Notes: generated by a model not told the origin, from the sequence alone. A DNA stretch of 64,000 bases from CAVVGB01 sp963747715 (GCA_963747715.1 CAVVGB010000001.1:1-64000), one strand, 5' to 3'. Positions 37,631-46,638 are shown, numbered from the stretch's first letter. Program-made: numbers and translations.

Positions 37631-38903
37631 AGGCGACGGCCGGCTCGGGCTCCTCTTCGACGTGCAGCAACGGACCGCTGTACGGATAACGGTCGGTGAC
37701 CAGGTAGGCGTAGCCGTTCAGCTGGGCGGAGTAGCGCAGGATGAACGCGCCGAGGTTGCGGAGCCCGAGGGGCATGCGGCCGGTGAAGAGTGCGGCGAAC
37801 CAGCCGAGCACGCCCAGGACGAAGAGCGTGATCCAAAGCGTCGCCGATACGAACAGGGCCGGGATCGCGAGCAGGAGCCGAAAGCCAGTCACCCAGCGGC
37901 TCTGACGCGCCCGCGGTTCGATCGTGACGTCGACCGGGTACGAGCCTGGGTCGCCGGTGAAGCCGGGAAACGGGTTCGCGATCAGGAAGAGGAAGGCGAA
38001 GACGTGGACGTCGTAGCGGACGAACGCGCTCGCGAATCTGTGCAGCGCCTCCGGTGAGCGGCCGGCGAAGAGCGTGATGACCCAGTTCACGATTGAGACG
38101 AACCAGAGGGCGATGCTCCACAGGCCGAGCCAGACGAGATGCGGAAACGCGAGCAGCAGCCGGAAGAAGACCGTGAGGCGGGACCGGCTGCCGTCGTCCG
38201 CGACCTCGAGCGCGATCGGATGCGGAGGCAGCGGATGCGGCGTGCTCTCGGCCGGGTCGCTGTTGGGGTAGCGATCGGTGACCATGAACAGGTACGCGAT
38301 CACCTGGGCGTTGTAACGAATCCCATACGCGACGAGGTCTCTGAAACCACTGGGCATCCGGCCGCGAGCGAGGATGGCGAACCAGGCGAGGAATGCCACC
38401 ATGAACGCCACCCCGCCCGTCCCGAAGAAGAAGCCGATGTCGTCGGCCGCGCCGTCTCCGGACGGGCTCCCGCCACCCCCTCCCCCTCCCCCGGAGCAGC
38501 TTCCGACGAGCGTGCTCGCGAGCACGAAGGCGGGCAGCGCAAGGAAGATCCGGAAGGTGGTGACCCATCTCCGTTGCCGCGCCGGTGCGTCGATCTCGAC
38601 GTGAATCGGATACGAGTTGGGCTCTCCCGTGAAGCCGGGATAGGGGTTGGCGGCGAGCAGCAGGTACGAGTAGAAGTGGGTCACGTACCTGACGTACGCC
38701 GACAGGAAGTTGTGCAGGCCCTGCGGCGACTGGCCAGTGATGAGCGTCGCGAACCAGTTGATGATCGCAACGACGGCCGCCGCGATCGACCACAGGAAGA
38801 TCCAGATGTAGTGCGGGATCGCGAGGAGGAGACGGAAGAAGACGGTCAGGCGAGACCGGTCGAGGTCGTCCTCGATCTCCATCCGCACAGGGTGCCCCGC
38901 CAC
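37614..38903 (-). CDS. DUF4389-family membrane protein, internally duplicated
   Basis: A 429-residue membrane protein made of two copies of the DUF4389 unit. Copy 1 has RSRLTVFFRLLLAIPHYIWI, TGQSPQGLHNF, YVRYVTHFYSYLLLAANPYP and copy 2 has RSRLTVFFRLLLAFPHLVWL, AGRSPEALHRF, FVRYDVHVFAFLFLIANPFP. Each is followed by a QRRWVTTFR or QSRWVTGFR helix. Between them lies a run of eight Gly (SCSGGGGGGGGS) and an acidic loop. A function has not been assigned to the family. GTG at 38903 is the start, and the M48 protease follows directly, so the two may act together in the membrane. Confidence 0.9.
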   Translation of the reverse strand: MAGHPVRMEIEDDLDRSRLTVFFRLLLAIPHYIWIFLWSIAAAVVAIINWFATLITGQSPQGLHNFLSAYVRYVTHFYSYLLLAANPYPGFTGEPNSYPIHVEIDAPARQRRWVTTFRIFLALPAFVLASTLVGSCSGGGGGGGGSPSGDGAADDIGFFFGTGGVAFMVAFLAWFAILARGRMPSGFRDLVAYGIRYNAQVIAYLFMVTDRYPNSDPAESTPHPLPPHPIALEVADDGSRSRLTVFFRLLLAFPHLVWLGLWSIALWFVSIVNWVITLFAGRSPEALHRFASAFVRYDVHVFAFLFLIANPFPGFTGDPGSYPVDVTIEPRARQSRWVTGFRLLLAIPALFVSATLWITLFVLGVLGWFAALFTGRMPLGLRNLGAFILRYSAQLNGYAYLVTDRYPYSGPLLHVEEEPEPAVAFAEPF

Positions 38904-38930
38904 GCGCCGCCATTATCCCCGGCGGGCCGG

Positions 38931-38960
38931 TTGACTCCCCGGCCCCCAATCGCTTACGCT
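38931..38960 (+). promoter_or_regulatory. Promoter of the trp operon
   Basis: TTGACT at 38931-38936 and TACGCT at 38955-38960 are separated by 18 bases, a good sigma70-type match. Transcription would begin at about 38,966-38,968, directly at the GTG of the leader peptide, so the leader would be translated as a leaderless message. Confidence 0.65.
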
Positions 38961-38967
38961 CCGAGCA

Positions 38968-39033
38968 GTGACAGCTTCCGTCCGCACCTGGTGGGCCTGG
39001 CGCCGCGAGCGGAGCGGGAGCGTCGCCTGCTGA
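38968..39033 (+). CDS. trpL: trp operon leader peptide
   Basis: A 21-residue open frame, MTASVRTWWAWRRERSGSVA plus Cys, with three Trp codons at 38989, 38992 and 38998. It sits between a promoter and an intrinsic terminator directly upstream of trpE. Trp-rich leader peptides of this kind cause ribosome stalling when charged tRNA-Trp is scarce and so prevent termination; they are known in actinobacteria such as Streptomyces and Corynebacterium. The start is GTG and is probably at or within two bases of the transcription start. It is too short to be called by ordinary gene finders. Confidence 0.82.
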   Translation: MTASVRTWWAWRRERSGSVAC

Positions 39034-39063
39034 CCTAGGGCCTGCAAACCCGTTCCGCTCGAG

Positions 39064-39087
39064 GACCTTCCGCCGGAGGGTCTTTTT
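39064..39087 (+). terminator. trp attenuator terminator
   Basis: The stem GACCTTCC / GGAGGGTC with a GCC loop (eight pairs, one G-U) is followed by TTTTT. It lies 31 bases after the trpL stop and 8 bases before ATG of trpE. A separate 12-bp stem pairs 39007-39018 with 39049-39060, beginning inside the leader frame just after the Trp codons. The GGAGGG arm is also the only Shine-Dalgarno-like sequence before trpE, 14 bases upstream, so the hairpin may limit translation as well. Confidence 0.88.
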
Positions 39088-39094
39088 GTCTGCC

Positions 39095-40354
39095 ATGACG
39101 ATCGCAACCGACATCCACACCGATCTCCTCACCCCCCTCGGGGCGTACCTGCGACTGCGCGGCGAGGGCTCGGGTGGCGCGTTCCTCCTCGAGTCGGTCG
39201 AGAAGGGAAGGCTCGGCCGCTACAGCCTGGTCGGCTCGGGGTCACGCCTCGTGTCGTTCGCCGAGGCGGAGACCGCCGTCGCAGCGGGCTCGCCGGTCGT
39301 CGGCTACCTCGGCTACGACCACGTCGCCCTCCTCGAGCCGACGATGCCGCTGCCGGCGGACGGGCCCGGCTTCCCGGAGAGCCGCTTCGTCGTTGCGGAC
39401 ACGCTCGTCCGCTTCGACCACGTCACGAACGTCGCCGAGGTCATCGCCGGCGAGCGCGATCCCATCGAGCGCGTGTTCCGTTCGGACATGGCCCGGGGTC
39501 AGACCCCAGGACACGTCCGGAATGGCCCGAAGCACACGCGACGGTTTCCTGCGCAGAGCGACTACGAGGTGAGCGTGCGCCGGGCGAAGGAGCACATCCG
39601 CGCAGGCGACGCGTACCAGATCGTTCTGTCGCAGCGCGCCGAGCGCCCGACCGACGCATCGGCCCTCGAGCTCTACCGCGCGCTCCGCCGAGTCAACCCG
39701 TCGCCGTACCACTTCCTGCTCGAGCTCGGCGACCTCGCACTCGTCGGCTCGTCGCCGGAGACCCTCGTCAAGCTCGAAGGAACGCGCGCGAGCGTGAACC
39801 CGATCGCCGGGACGATCGAACCGGGCGACGGCGACACCGCGCGCCTGCTCGCCTCGGAGAAGGACCGCGCGGAGCACGTCATGCTCGTCGACCTCGGGCG
39901 GAACGACCTCTCGCGCGTGTGCCGCGCCGGCACCGTGCGCGTCGGGCGCTTTCTCGAGCCGGAGCGTTACTCGCACGTGACGCACCTCGTCTCCGAGGTC
40001 GCGGGTGAGCTCCTCCCCGGCTTCACACCCTTCGACCTGCTGCGTGCCTGTTTCCCCGCCGGGACCGTCTCCGGCGCTCCCAAGGTGCGCGCGATGCAGT
40101 TGATCTCGGAGCTCGAGGGCTACCGCCGCGGGCCGTACGCAGGCGCCGTGGGCTACGCGCTTCCGAACGGCAGCCTCGACACCTGCATCGCGATCAGGAC
40201 GATCGTGCTTGCCGACGGTGTCGCGCACCTGCAGGCAGGCGCGGGAATCGTGTCCGACTCCGATCCGGCCGCCGAGCACGAGGAGTGCCTGCGAAAGCTC
40301 GCCGCGCTCGAAGCAGCCATCGAGCTCGCAGAGCAGAACAGGAGCGCTCCTTGA
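39095..40354 (+). CDS. trpE: Anthranilate synthase component I
   Basis: A 419-residue chorismate-using enzyme, rather short for TrpE because the N-terminal part is compact. LLESVEKGRLGRYSLVG is the tryptophan feedback-binding element, and the catalytic core shows YQIVLSQRAERP, NPSPYHFLLELGDLALVGSSPE, NPIAGTIEPGD, EHVMLVDLGRNDLSRVC and FPAGTVSGAPKVRAMQLI. It makes anthranilate from chorismate together with TrpG, whose TTG start overlaps its stop. ATG at 39095 follows the attenuator. It opens the operon trpEGD-CF-BA. Confidence 0.95.
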   Translation: MTIATDIHTDLLTPLGAYLRLRGEGSGGAFLLESVEKGRLGRYSLVGSGSRLVSFAEAETAVAAGSPVVGYLGYDHVALLEPTMPLPADGPGFPESRFVVADTLVRFDHVTNVAEVIAGERDPIERVFRSDMARGQTPGHVRNGPKHTRRFPAQSDYEVSVRRAKEHIRAGDAYQIVLSQRAERPTDASALELYRALRRVNPSPYHFLLELGDLALVGSSPETLVKLEGTRASVNPIAGTIEPGDGDTARLLASEKDRAEHVMLVDLGRNDLSRVCRAGTVRVGRFLEPERYSHVTHLVSEVAGELLPGFTPFDLLRACFPAGTVSGAPKVRAMQLISELEGYRRGPYAGAVGYALPNGSLDTCIAIRTIVLADGVAHLQAGAGIVSDSDPAAEHEECLRKLAALEAAIELAEQNRSAP

Positions 40355-40917
40355 TCCTCATCGTCGACAACTACGACAGCTTCACCTACAACCTCGCGCA
40401 CCTCTTCCAGGAGCTCGGCGCCGAGGTCACCGTCCTGCGCAACGACGAGATCGACGCCGACGGCGCCGAGCGCCTGTCGCCGAGCCACCTGGTCGTCTCC
40501 CCCGGCCCCGGCCGCCCCAGCGATGCCGGAGCGAGCCTCGAGATCGTCGAGCGTCTCGGTCGCAGCGTCCCGACCTTGGGCGTCTGCCTCGGGCACCAGG
40601 TGATCGTCGAGGCGTTCGGAGGCGACGTCGGCTCCGCGCAGCGTCTCGTGCACGGGAAGGCGAGCGCGGTCGACCACGACGGCCGCGGCCTCTTCGCCGG
40701 GCTCCCGAGCCCGTTCGAGGCCGGCCGCTACCACTCGCTCGCCGCCACGAGCGTCCCCGAAACGCTCGAGGTGTGCGCGAGAACGGAGGACGGCGAGGTC
40801 ATGGCCGTGCGTCATCGCGAGCTGCCGATCGACGGCATCCAGTTCCATCCTGAGTCGGTTCTGACGCCGCTCGGTGCAGACATCGGCAAGAACTTCCTCG
40901 ACGGAGGGCGCACATGA
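40351..40917 (+). CDS. trpG: Anthranilate synthase component II (glutamine amidotransferase)
   Basis: A 188-residue class I amidotransferase. ILIVDNYDSFTYNLAHLFQ is the standard start, VVSPGPGRPSDAG the oxyanion strand, GVCLGHQVI carries the nucleophile Cys79 and GIQFHPESVLTP the His166/Glu168 pair. It supplies ammonia to TrpE. TTG at 40351 overlaps the trpE stop and has AGGAG ten bases before it. The ATGA overlap at its end couples it to trpD. Confidence 0.95.
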   Translation: MILIVDNYDSFTYNLAHLFQELGAEVTVLRNDEIDADGAERLSPSHLVVSPGPGRPSDAGASLEIVERLGRSVPTLGVCLGHQVIVEAFGGDVGSAQRLVHGKASAVDHDGRGLFAGLPSPFEAGRYHSLAATSVPETLEVCARTEDGEVMAVRHRELPIDGIQFHPESVLTPLGADIGKNFLDGGRT

Positions 40918-41939
40918 TCCAGGCCGCTCTCGAACGGCTGCTCGATCGACGAGACCTCACGCGGGAGGAAGCTCGCACGGTGATGGAGGAGGTCATGCGC
41001 GGCGAGGCGACGCCCGCACAGATCGGAGGCCTCCTCGTGGCGCTGCGGCTCAAGGGCGAGACGGCGGACGAGATCGCGGGCTGCGCCGAAGCTATGCGCG
41101 CGCACGTCCTCTCGGTCCGGCCCGGGCGCGACGACCTCGTGGACACGGCCGGCACGGGCGGCGACGGCGCCCGGACGTTCAACATCTCGACGGCTGCCGC
41201 GCTCGTCGCGGCCGCCGCCGGCGCAGGCGTCGCGAAACACGGCAACCGCGCCGTCTCCTCCTCGTCCGGCTCCGCGGACGTGCTGGAGGCGCTCGGCTTC
41301 AACCTCGAGCTCGACGCTGGGCGCATCGAGCGCTCCATCGACGAGCTCGGCTTCGGCTTCCTGTTCGCGCCCGCGCACCACCCCGCGATGCGGCACGCCG
41401 CGCCCGTGCGCAAGGAGCTCGCGACGCGGACCGTGTTCAACGTGCTCGGCCCGCTGACGAACCCCGCTGGGGCGCGCGCCCAAGTGGTCGGCGTCTACTC
41501 GCCCGAGCTGGTTGCCACGGTTGCCGAGGTGCTGGCGCGCCTGGGAGCCCGCCGCGCGTTCGTCGTCCACGGAGCAGGCGGGATCGACGAGCTGTCGCCC
41601 GCCGGCCCGAATCTCGTCTGCGAGGTGAAAGAGGGCCGCGTCCACCGGCGCGAGATCGACCCTCAGGACTTCGGCGTCCCGCGCTGCGAGCCGAGCGACC
41701 TCGTCGGCGGGCTGCCGACGGACAACGCGGCGACGATCCGCGAGATCTTCGCCGGCGCGAAGGGCCCCAAGCGGGAAGCGGTTCTGCTCAACGCGGGTGG
41801 GGCGATCGCGGCGGGCGGTCATGCAGCCGACCTGAGCGACGGCTACGCGCTCGCGGCGGAAGCCGTCGATTCGGGCGCGGCGGGCGAGCGGCTCGAGGCG
41901 CTGATTGTCTTCTCCCAGGCGGAAGCGGTGAACGCGTAA
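40914..41939 (+). CDS. trpD: Anthranilate phosphoribosyltransferase
   Basis: A 341-residue transferase that joins anthranilate to PRPP. DTAGTGGDGARTFNIST is the PRPP loop, KHGNRAVSSSSGSADVLEALG the second phosphate block, FLFAPAHHPAMRHAAPVRKELATRTVFN (as separate blocks) the anthranilate site and NPAGARAQVVGVYSPEL the metal region. The start overlaps trpG by ATGA and the stop overlaps the trpC start by TAATG. Confidence 0.96.
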   Translation: MIQAALERLLDRRDLTREEARTVMEEVMRGEATPAQIGGLLVALRLKGETADEIAGCAEAMRAHVLSVRPGRDDLVDTAGTGGDGARTFNISTAAALVAAAAGAGVAKHGNRAVSSSSGSADVLEALGFNLELDAGRIERSIDELGFGFLFAPAHHPAMRHAAPVRKELATRTVFNVLGPLTNPAGARAQVVGVYSPELVATVAEVLARLGARRAFVVHGAGGIDELSPAGPNLVCEVKEGRVHRREIDPQDFGVPRCEPSDLVGGLPTDNAATIREIFAGAKGPKREAVLLNAGGAIAAGGHAADLSDGYALAAEAVDSGAAGERLEALIVFSQAEAVNA

Positions 41940-43205
41940 TGGGTCGTCTCCGTGACGCCCTGGCGGAGCCCGGCCTCGCCGGAATCGCCGAGGTGAAGCG
42001 CCGCTCGCCGTCCGCCGGTGACCTGCGGCCCGACGCCGAGCCGGCCGTCTTGGCGCAAGCGTTCGAGCGCGCCGGTGCGGCTGCTGTCTCGATCCTCGTC
42101 GACGAGCGCTTCGGCGGGTCGACTGAGGACCTGCGGGAGGCGCGAGCGACGACGCGAGTGCCGCTGCTCGCCAAGGGGTTCTTCTCCACCCGGGCGCAGC
42201 TCGAGGAGATGAGCTCGGCGGGCGCCGACGCCGTGCTCCTGCTCCTGCGCGACCTCGACGACCGCACAGCCGGGGAGTTGCTCGCTGCGGCGCACTCACT
42301 CGGCCTCGACGCGCTGGTCGAGGCTCACGACGAGCGGGAGCTCGAGCGCGCCGTCGCTCTCCACGCGGACGTCGTGGGAATCAACGCGCGCGACCTCGCC
42401 ACGTTCACCGTCGACCGGACGGCCCAACTCGAGCTCGTCGCCCGCCTCCAAGACACACGTCTGGGACTCAAAGCCCGCGGACATGGTCGTCGTGGCCGAG
42501 AGCGGCATCGCGAGCCGCGCGCAGGGAGCGGCGGCGGAGCTGGCCGGCGCCGATGCGATCCTCGTCGGCTCCGCGCTCATGCGCGCCCCCGATCCCGCAG
42601 CGAAGCTGGCCGAGCTGCTGGCGCGGCCGCTCGTGAAGGTGTGCGGCCTGACGCGGGAGGAAGACGTGGCGGCAGCGGCCGAGGCAGGCGCCGATCTCGC
42701 GGGCTTCGTCCTCGCCGAGAGCCCGCGCCGCGCCGAAGCGCCGCTGCCGGTGCCCGACACGATGCTCTCGGTCGGGGTGTTCGTCGGCGACCACGAAGAC
42801 GTCGGCACCGACCTCGTCCAGCTCTACCCCGAGGAGAACGGGCACCGCGCAAGGGAGGGCGCCCTCCTTCGCGACGGCACCGAGGTGGCGCGCGTCCTCG
42901 ACCTCCCCTGGCTCGAGGAAGACGGCGACCACTGGCGCCGCGCGAGCACCGTGGAGGGACGCATCCTCCTGGCCGGCGCGCTCGGCCCCGACAACGTCAA
43001 GGCGGCGATCGAGGCGGTGCATCCGTGGTGCGTCGACGCGAGTCGGAGTCTCGAGTCGTCTCCCGGCGTTAAAGATCACGCGCGCGTCCGCGCGTACATA
43101 AGGAACTCCCACCACCCCACCCCGCAGAGAGTCTCCCACCACCCCGCCCCACGCCCTATCGGGCGCGATCCCGCCGAGCGCGACCCCACCGAGGCCGTCC
43201 GGTGA
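41939..43205 (+). CDS. trpCF: Bifunctional TrpC-TrpF fusion (IGP synthase/PRA isomerase), one frameshift
   Basis: The first 225 residues are indole-3-glycerol-phosphate synthase: GIAEVKRRSPSAGDL, AAVSILVDERFGGSTEDL, LLAKGFFSTRAQLEE and NARDLATFTVD, then after a single extra G near 42,478 VVVAESGIASRAQ and AILVGSALMRAPDP. The chain continues without a stop into phosphoribosylanthranilate isomerase: LVKVCGLTREEDVAAAA with the catalytic Cys, DLAGFVLAESPRR, and SSPGVKDHARVRAYI. TrpF is short (about 165 residues against about 200). The fused order C then F is that of E. coli, unusual in actinobacteria, which normally use PriA. The last 33 residues (NSHHPTP and SHHPAPRPIGRD) come from two C-rich elements. 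Confidence 0.9.
43106..43165 (+). repeat. C-rich junction element, two copies (B1, B2)
   Basis: CTCCCACCACCCC[A/G]CCCC occurs at 43106-43123 and again at 43133-43150. The second is followed by CGCCC-TATC-GGGCG, a 5-bp stem with the loop TATC, comparable to the CATC-loop stem after copy A. Both are translated as the tail of TrpCF and end just before trpB. Confidence 0.7.
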
Positions 43206-44326
43206 GCGTCACCGAACGAGGCCAATACGGTCCCTACGGCGGGCGCTACGTCCCGGAGACGCTCGTCCCCGCCCTCGAAGAGCTCGAGCGCGGGTGGGAC
43301 GAAGCGCGTGACGACAAGCACTTCCGCTCCGAGCTCTCGCACCTGCAGCAGACGTACGTCGGCCGCCCCACGCCTCTCTACCGCGCCGAGCGCCTGCGGG
43401 AGGGAAAGCGGATGTACCTGAAGCGCGAGGACCTCTGCCATACCGGCGCGCACAAGATCAACAACGCGCTCGGGCAGGCGCTGCTCGCCCGCCGGCTCGA
43501 CAAGACCCGCATCGTCGCCGAGACCGGCGCCGGCCAGCACGGCGTGGCGACCGCGACGGTGTGCGCGCGCTTCGGTTTCGAGTGCGTCGTCTACATGGGC
43601 TCCGAGGACATGCGCCGCCAGCGCCCCAACGTCGAGCGCATGCACTTGCTCGGCGCCGAAGTGCGCTCCGTCGAGTTCGGCACCCGTACCCTCAAGGAAG
43701 CGCTGTCGGAGGCGATCCGCGACTGGATCACGAACGTCGAGACGACCCATTACCTCATCGGCACGTGCGCGGGGCCGCATCCGTATCCCGAGATCGTGCG
43801 CACGCTCCAGTCCGTGATCGGCGAGGAGGCACGTGCCCAGATCCTCGCCGCAGAAGGAGCGCTGCCCGACGCCGTCGTCGCCTGCGTCGGCGGCGGCTCT
43901 AACGCGATCGGGCTCTTCGCGGGCTTCATCGAGGACGCCGACGTCCGTCTGATCGGCGTCGAGGCGGCGGGCGCGGCCAGCCTCGGCGCGGGACGCGCGG
44001 GCGTCCTGCACGGCGCGCGCTCCTCGATCCTGGCGGACGAGGACGGTCAGATCCTCGATGCGCACTCGATCTCGGCCGGGCTCGATTATCCGGGCGTCGG
44101 TCCCGAGCACGCCTTCCTGCGCGACTCGGGCCGCGCTCAGTACGTCGGCGTGGACGACGCGCAGGCGCTGGCCGCCTTCCACCTGCTCGCCGAGCGCGAA
44201 GGCATCCTCCCTGCGCTCGAGCCGAGCCACGCGGTCGCCCACGCGCTCACGCTCAACGACGACCTCGTCCTCGTCGGGCTCTCCGGGCGCGGCGACAAGG
44301 ACCTCGGCGTGGTGCTGTCGTCGTGA
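43202..44326 (+). CDS. trpB: Tryptophan synthase beta chain
   Basis: A 374-residue PLP enzyme that condenses indole with serine. The PLP lysine is Lys85 in CHTGAHKINNALGQALLA; EGAGQHG-type ETGAGQHGVATATV, YMGSEDMRRQRPNV, CVGGGSNAIGLFAGF (phosphate loop) and SAGLDYPGVGPEHAFL are all canonical TrpB1. GTG at 43202 overlaps the trpCF stop. It forms the alpha2-beta2 complex with TrpA encoded next, overlapping by 4 bases. Confidence 0.97.
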   Translation: MSVTERGQYGPYGGRYVPETLVPALEELERGWDEARDDKHFRSELSHLQQTYVGRPTPLYRAERLREGKRMYLKREDLCHTGAHKINNALGQALLARRLDKTRIVAETGAGQHGVATATVCARFGFECVVYMGSEDMRRQRPNVERMHLLGAEVRSVEFGTRTLKEALSEAIRDWITNVETTHYLIGTCAGPHPYPEIVRTLQSVIGEEARAQILAAEGALPDAVVACVGGGSNAIGLFAGFIEDADVRLIGVEAAGAASLGAGRAGVLHGARSSILADEDGQILDAHSISAGLDYPGVGPEHAFLRDSGRAQYVGVDDAQALAAFHLLAEREGILPALEPSHAVAHALTLNDDLVLVGLSGRGDKDLGVVLSS

Positions 44327-45054
44327 AGCGTCTTTCCGTCTACCTGATGGCGGGACCGGAGACGCCCGGGCTCGCCGCCGCCGCGGTCGCGGGCGGCGCG
44401 GACCTGCTCGAGATCGGGTTCCCCTTCTCCGACCCGCTGGCCGACGGCCCCGTCATCCGGCTCGCGGGCGAGCGGGCGCTCGCCCGCGGAATGCGGACGC
44501 GCGCCTGCCTCGACTGCCTTCGCGACGTGCGCGAGGCCATCGGCCCCGCCGTCCCGCTCATTCCCATGACGTACGCCTCCCTGCTCGAGGCGTACGGCTA
44601 CGAGCGCTTCCACGCCGACGCGGAGGCGGCGGGCGCGACGAGCATGATCGTCGCCGACCTTCCGATCGAAGCCGCGCCCGACCTGCGGCGCGTGCAGCTG
44701 GTCGCGCCGACGACGCCCGCCGAGCGCATCCGTCTGGCCGCCGAGCGAACGGACGGCTGGCTCTACCTCGTGTCGGTCACCGGCACGACCGGGGCGCGCT
44801 CGAGCGCCTCGACGCAGCTCGGCGACCTGGTTGGGCGTGCCCGTGCGGTCACGGACGTTTTGCTCCTCGCCGGCTTCGGCATCTCGACGCCGGAGCAGGC
44901 CGCGGAAGCCGCGTCGCTCGCGGACGGAATCGTCGTCGGGAGCCGCGCTCTCGAAGTGGCGGACGCCGGCGGGCCGGACGCCCTGCGCGACTACGTCGCC
45001 TCGCTTCGATCCGCGGTCGATGCCGCGGGCTCACGCTCGTACGCGCTTACGTAG
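44323..45054 (+). CDS. trpA: Tryptophan synthase alpha chain
   Basis: A 243-residue TIM barrel that releases indole from indole-3-glycerol phosphate. DLLEIGFPFSDPLADGPVI carries the catalytic Glu and Asp; LIPMTYASLLEAYGYERF, DLPIEAAPDL and YLVSVTGTTGAR follow. The N-terminus KRLSVYLMAGPETPG departs from the usual tAGyP pattern and the helix after it is short, as in some actinobacteria. GTG at 44323 overlaps trpB. It ends the trp operon; the carboxylase gene begins 10 bases later, so read-through is possible. Confidence 0.95.
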   Translation: MKRLSVYLMAGPETPGLAAAAVAGGADLLEIGFPFSDPLADGPVIRLAGERALARGMRTRACLDCLRDVREAIGPAVPLIPMTYASLLEAYGYERFHADAEAAGATSMIVADLPIEAAPDLRRVQLVAPTTPAERIRLAAERTDGWLYLVSVTGTTGARSSASTQLGDLVGRARAVTDVLLLAGFGISTPEQAAEAASLADGIVVGSRALEVADAGGPDALRDYVASLRSAVDAAGSRSYALT

Positions 45055-45063
45055 TCTCCCCGC

Positions 45064-46623
45064 GTGGCAATGCTCGAGACGCGGGTCGACCGCGAGGCGC
45101 CCGACTTCGCCGCCAACCGGGAGCGCATGGCCGCGCTCGTGGACGAATTGAAAGCTCGCACCGCCGAGGCGGCGCTGGGCGGCGGCGAGCAGGCGGTGGA
45201 GCGCCACCGCTCGCGTGGCAAGCTGCTTGCGCGCGAGCGAGTCGACCGCCTCATCGACCCCGGCACGGCCTTCCTCGAGCTGAACGCGCTCGCAGCGTAC
45301 GACCTCTACGACGGCGACGCGCCGTCGGCCGGCATCGTGACGGGGATCGGCGTCGTCGAAGGCCGAGAGTGCGTCGTCGTCGCCAACGACGCGACCGTGA
45401 AGGGCGGGACGTACTACCCGCTCACGGTCAAGAAGCACCTGCGGGCGCAGGAAGTGGCGGAGCAGAACCGCCTGCCGTGCATCTACCTCGTCGACTCGGG
45501 CGGAGCGTTCCTGCCGCTGCAGGCCGAGGTGTTTCCCGACCGCGACCACTTCGGCCGCATCTTCTTCAACCAGGCAACCATGTCGGCGAAGGGCATCGCG
45601 CAGATCGCGATCGTGATGGGTTCGTGCACTGCCGGCGGGGCCTACGTGCCGGCCATGAGCGACGAGACGGTAATCGTCAAGGGAACGGGGACGATCTTCC
45701 TGGGCGGCCCGCCGCTCGTGAAGGCAGCGACGGGCGAGGAAGTGACCGCGGAGGAGCTCGGCGGAGCCGACGTGCACTCGCGGGTCTCGGGCGTCACCGA
45801 CCACTACGCCACGAACGACGAGCACGCGCTCGCGCTCGGCCGCTCGATCGTGGCCAACCTGACCCGGCGCGTCGAGCCGCCGTGGGACCTCGAGGAACCG
45901 GCCGACCCTCTTCACGATCCCGCCGACCTGTACGGGATCGTGCCCGAGGACTACAGCAAGGTCTACGACGTGCGCGAGGTGATCGCCCGGCTCGTCGACG
46001 CGAGCCGCTTCCACGAGTTCAAGCCGCTCTACGGCGAGACGCTCGTGTGCGGCTTCGCGCACATCGAGGGCTTCCCCGTCGGGATCCTCGCGAACAACGG
46101 CGTGCTCTTCTCGGAAAGCGCGCTCAAGGGCGCGCACTTCATCGAGCTTGCGACGAAGCGCCGGATCCCGCTCGTCTTCCTGCAGAACATCACCGGCTTC
46201 ATGGTCGGCAAGGAGTACGAGGCGGGCGGCATCGCCAAGGACGGCGCCAAGCTCGTCACCGCGGTCGCGTGCGCGCAGGTGCCGAAGTTCACGGTCATCG
46301 TCGGCGGCTCCTTCGGCGCCGGCAACTACGGCATGTGCGGCCGTGCGTACTCGCCTCGTCAGCTCTGGATGTGGCCCAACGCCCGCATCAGCGTGATGGG
46401 CGGCGAGCAAGCGGCAAACGTCCTGTCGGCCGTCGGGCGCACCGACCCCGACGAGATCCGCGAAAAGTACGAGCGCGAAGGAAACCCGTACTACTCGACC
46501 GCGCGCCTTTGGGACGACGGCATCGTCGACCCCCTCGACACACGCCGGGTGCTCGCGCTCGGGATCGCTGCGAGCCTGAACGCACCCATCCCCGAGACGG
46601 CTTTCGGCGTCTTCAGGATGTAG
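45064..46623 (+). CDS. Acyl-CoA carboxylase, carboxyltransferase (beta) subunit, methylcrotonyl type
   Basis: A 519-residue carboxyltransferase. VERHRSRGKLLARERVDRLIDPG is the entry helix, IYLVDSGGAFLPLQAEVFPD and GSCTAGGAYVPAMSDE form the first oxyanion pocket, and FLQNITGFMVGKEYEAGGI with FGAGNYGMCGRAYSPRQLW the second. These blocks (QAEVFPD, NITGFMVG, NYGMCGRAY) are those of methylcrotonyl- or geranyl-CoA carboxylase rather than propionyl-CoA carboxylase. The biotin-carrying partner is at 50,433-52,088. GTG 45064 or ATG 45070 may be the start. It belongs to leucine breakdown with the hydratase at 49,684. Confidence 0.92.
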   Translation: MAMLETRVDREAPDFAANRERMAALVDELKARTAEAALGGGEQAVERHRSRGKLLARERVDRLIDPGTAFLELNALAAYDLYDGDAPSAGIVTGIGVVEGRECVVVANDATVKGGTYYPLTVKKHLRAQEVAEQNRLPCIYLVDSGGAFLPLQAEVFPDRDHFGRIFFNQATMSAKGIAQIAIVMGSCTAGGAYVPAMSDETVIVKGTGTIFLGGPPLVKAATGEEVTAEELGGADVHSRVSGVTDHYATNDEHALALGRSIVANLTRRVEPPWDLEEPADPLHDPADLYGIVPEDYSKVYDVREVIARLVDASRFHEFKPLYGETLVCGFAHIEGFPVGILANNGVLFSESALKGAHFIELATKRRIPLVFLQNITGFMVGKEYEAGGIAKDGAKLVTAVACAQVPKFTVIVGGSFGAGNYGMCGRAYSPRQLWMWPNARISVMGGEQAANVLSAVGRTDPDEIREKYEREGNPYYSTARLWDDGIVDPLDTRRVLALGIAASLNAPIPETAFGVFRM

Positions 46624-46638
46624 CTGTTATCCGCGCAT

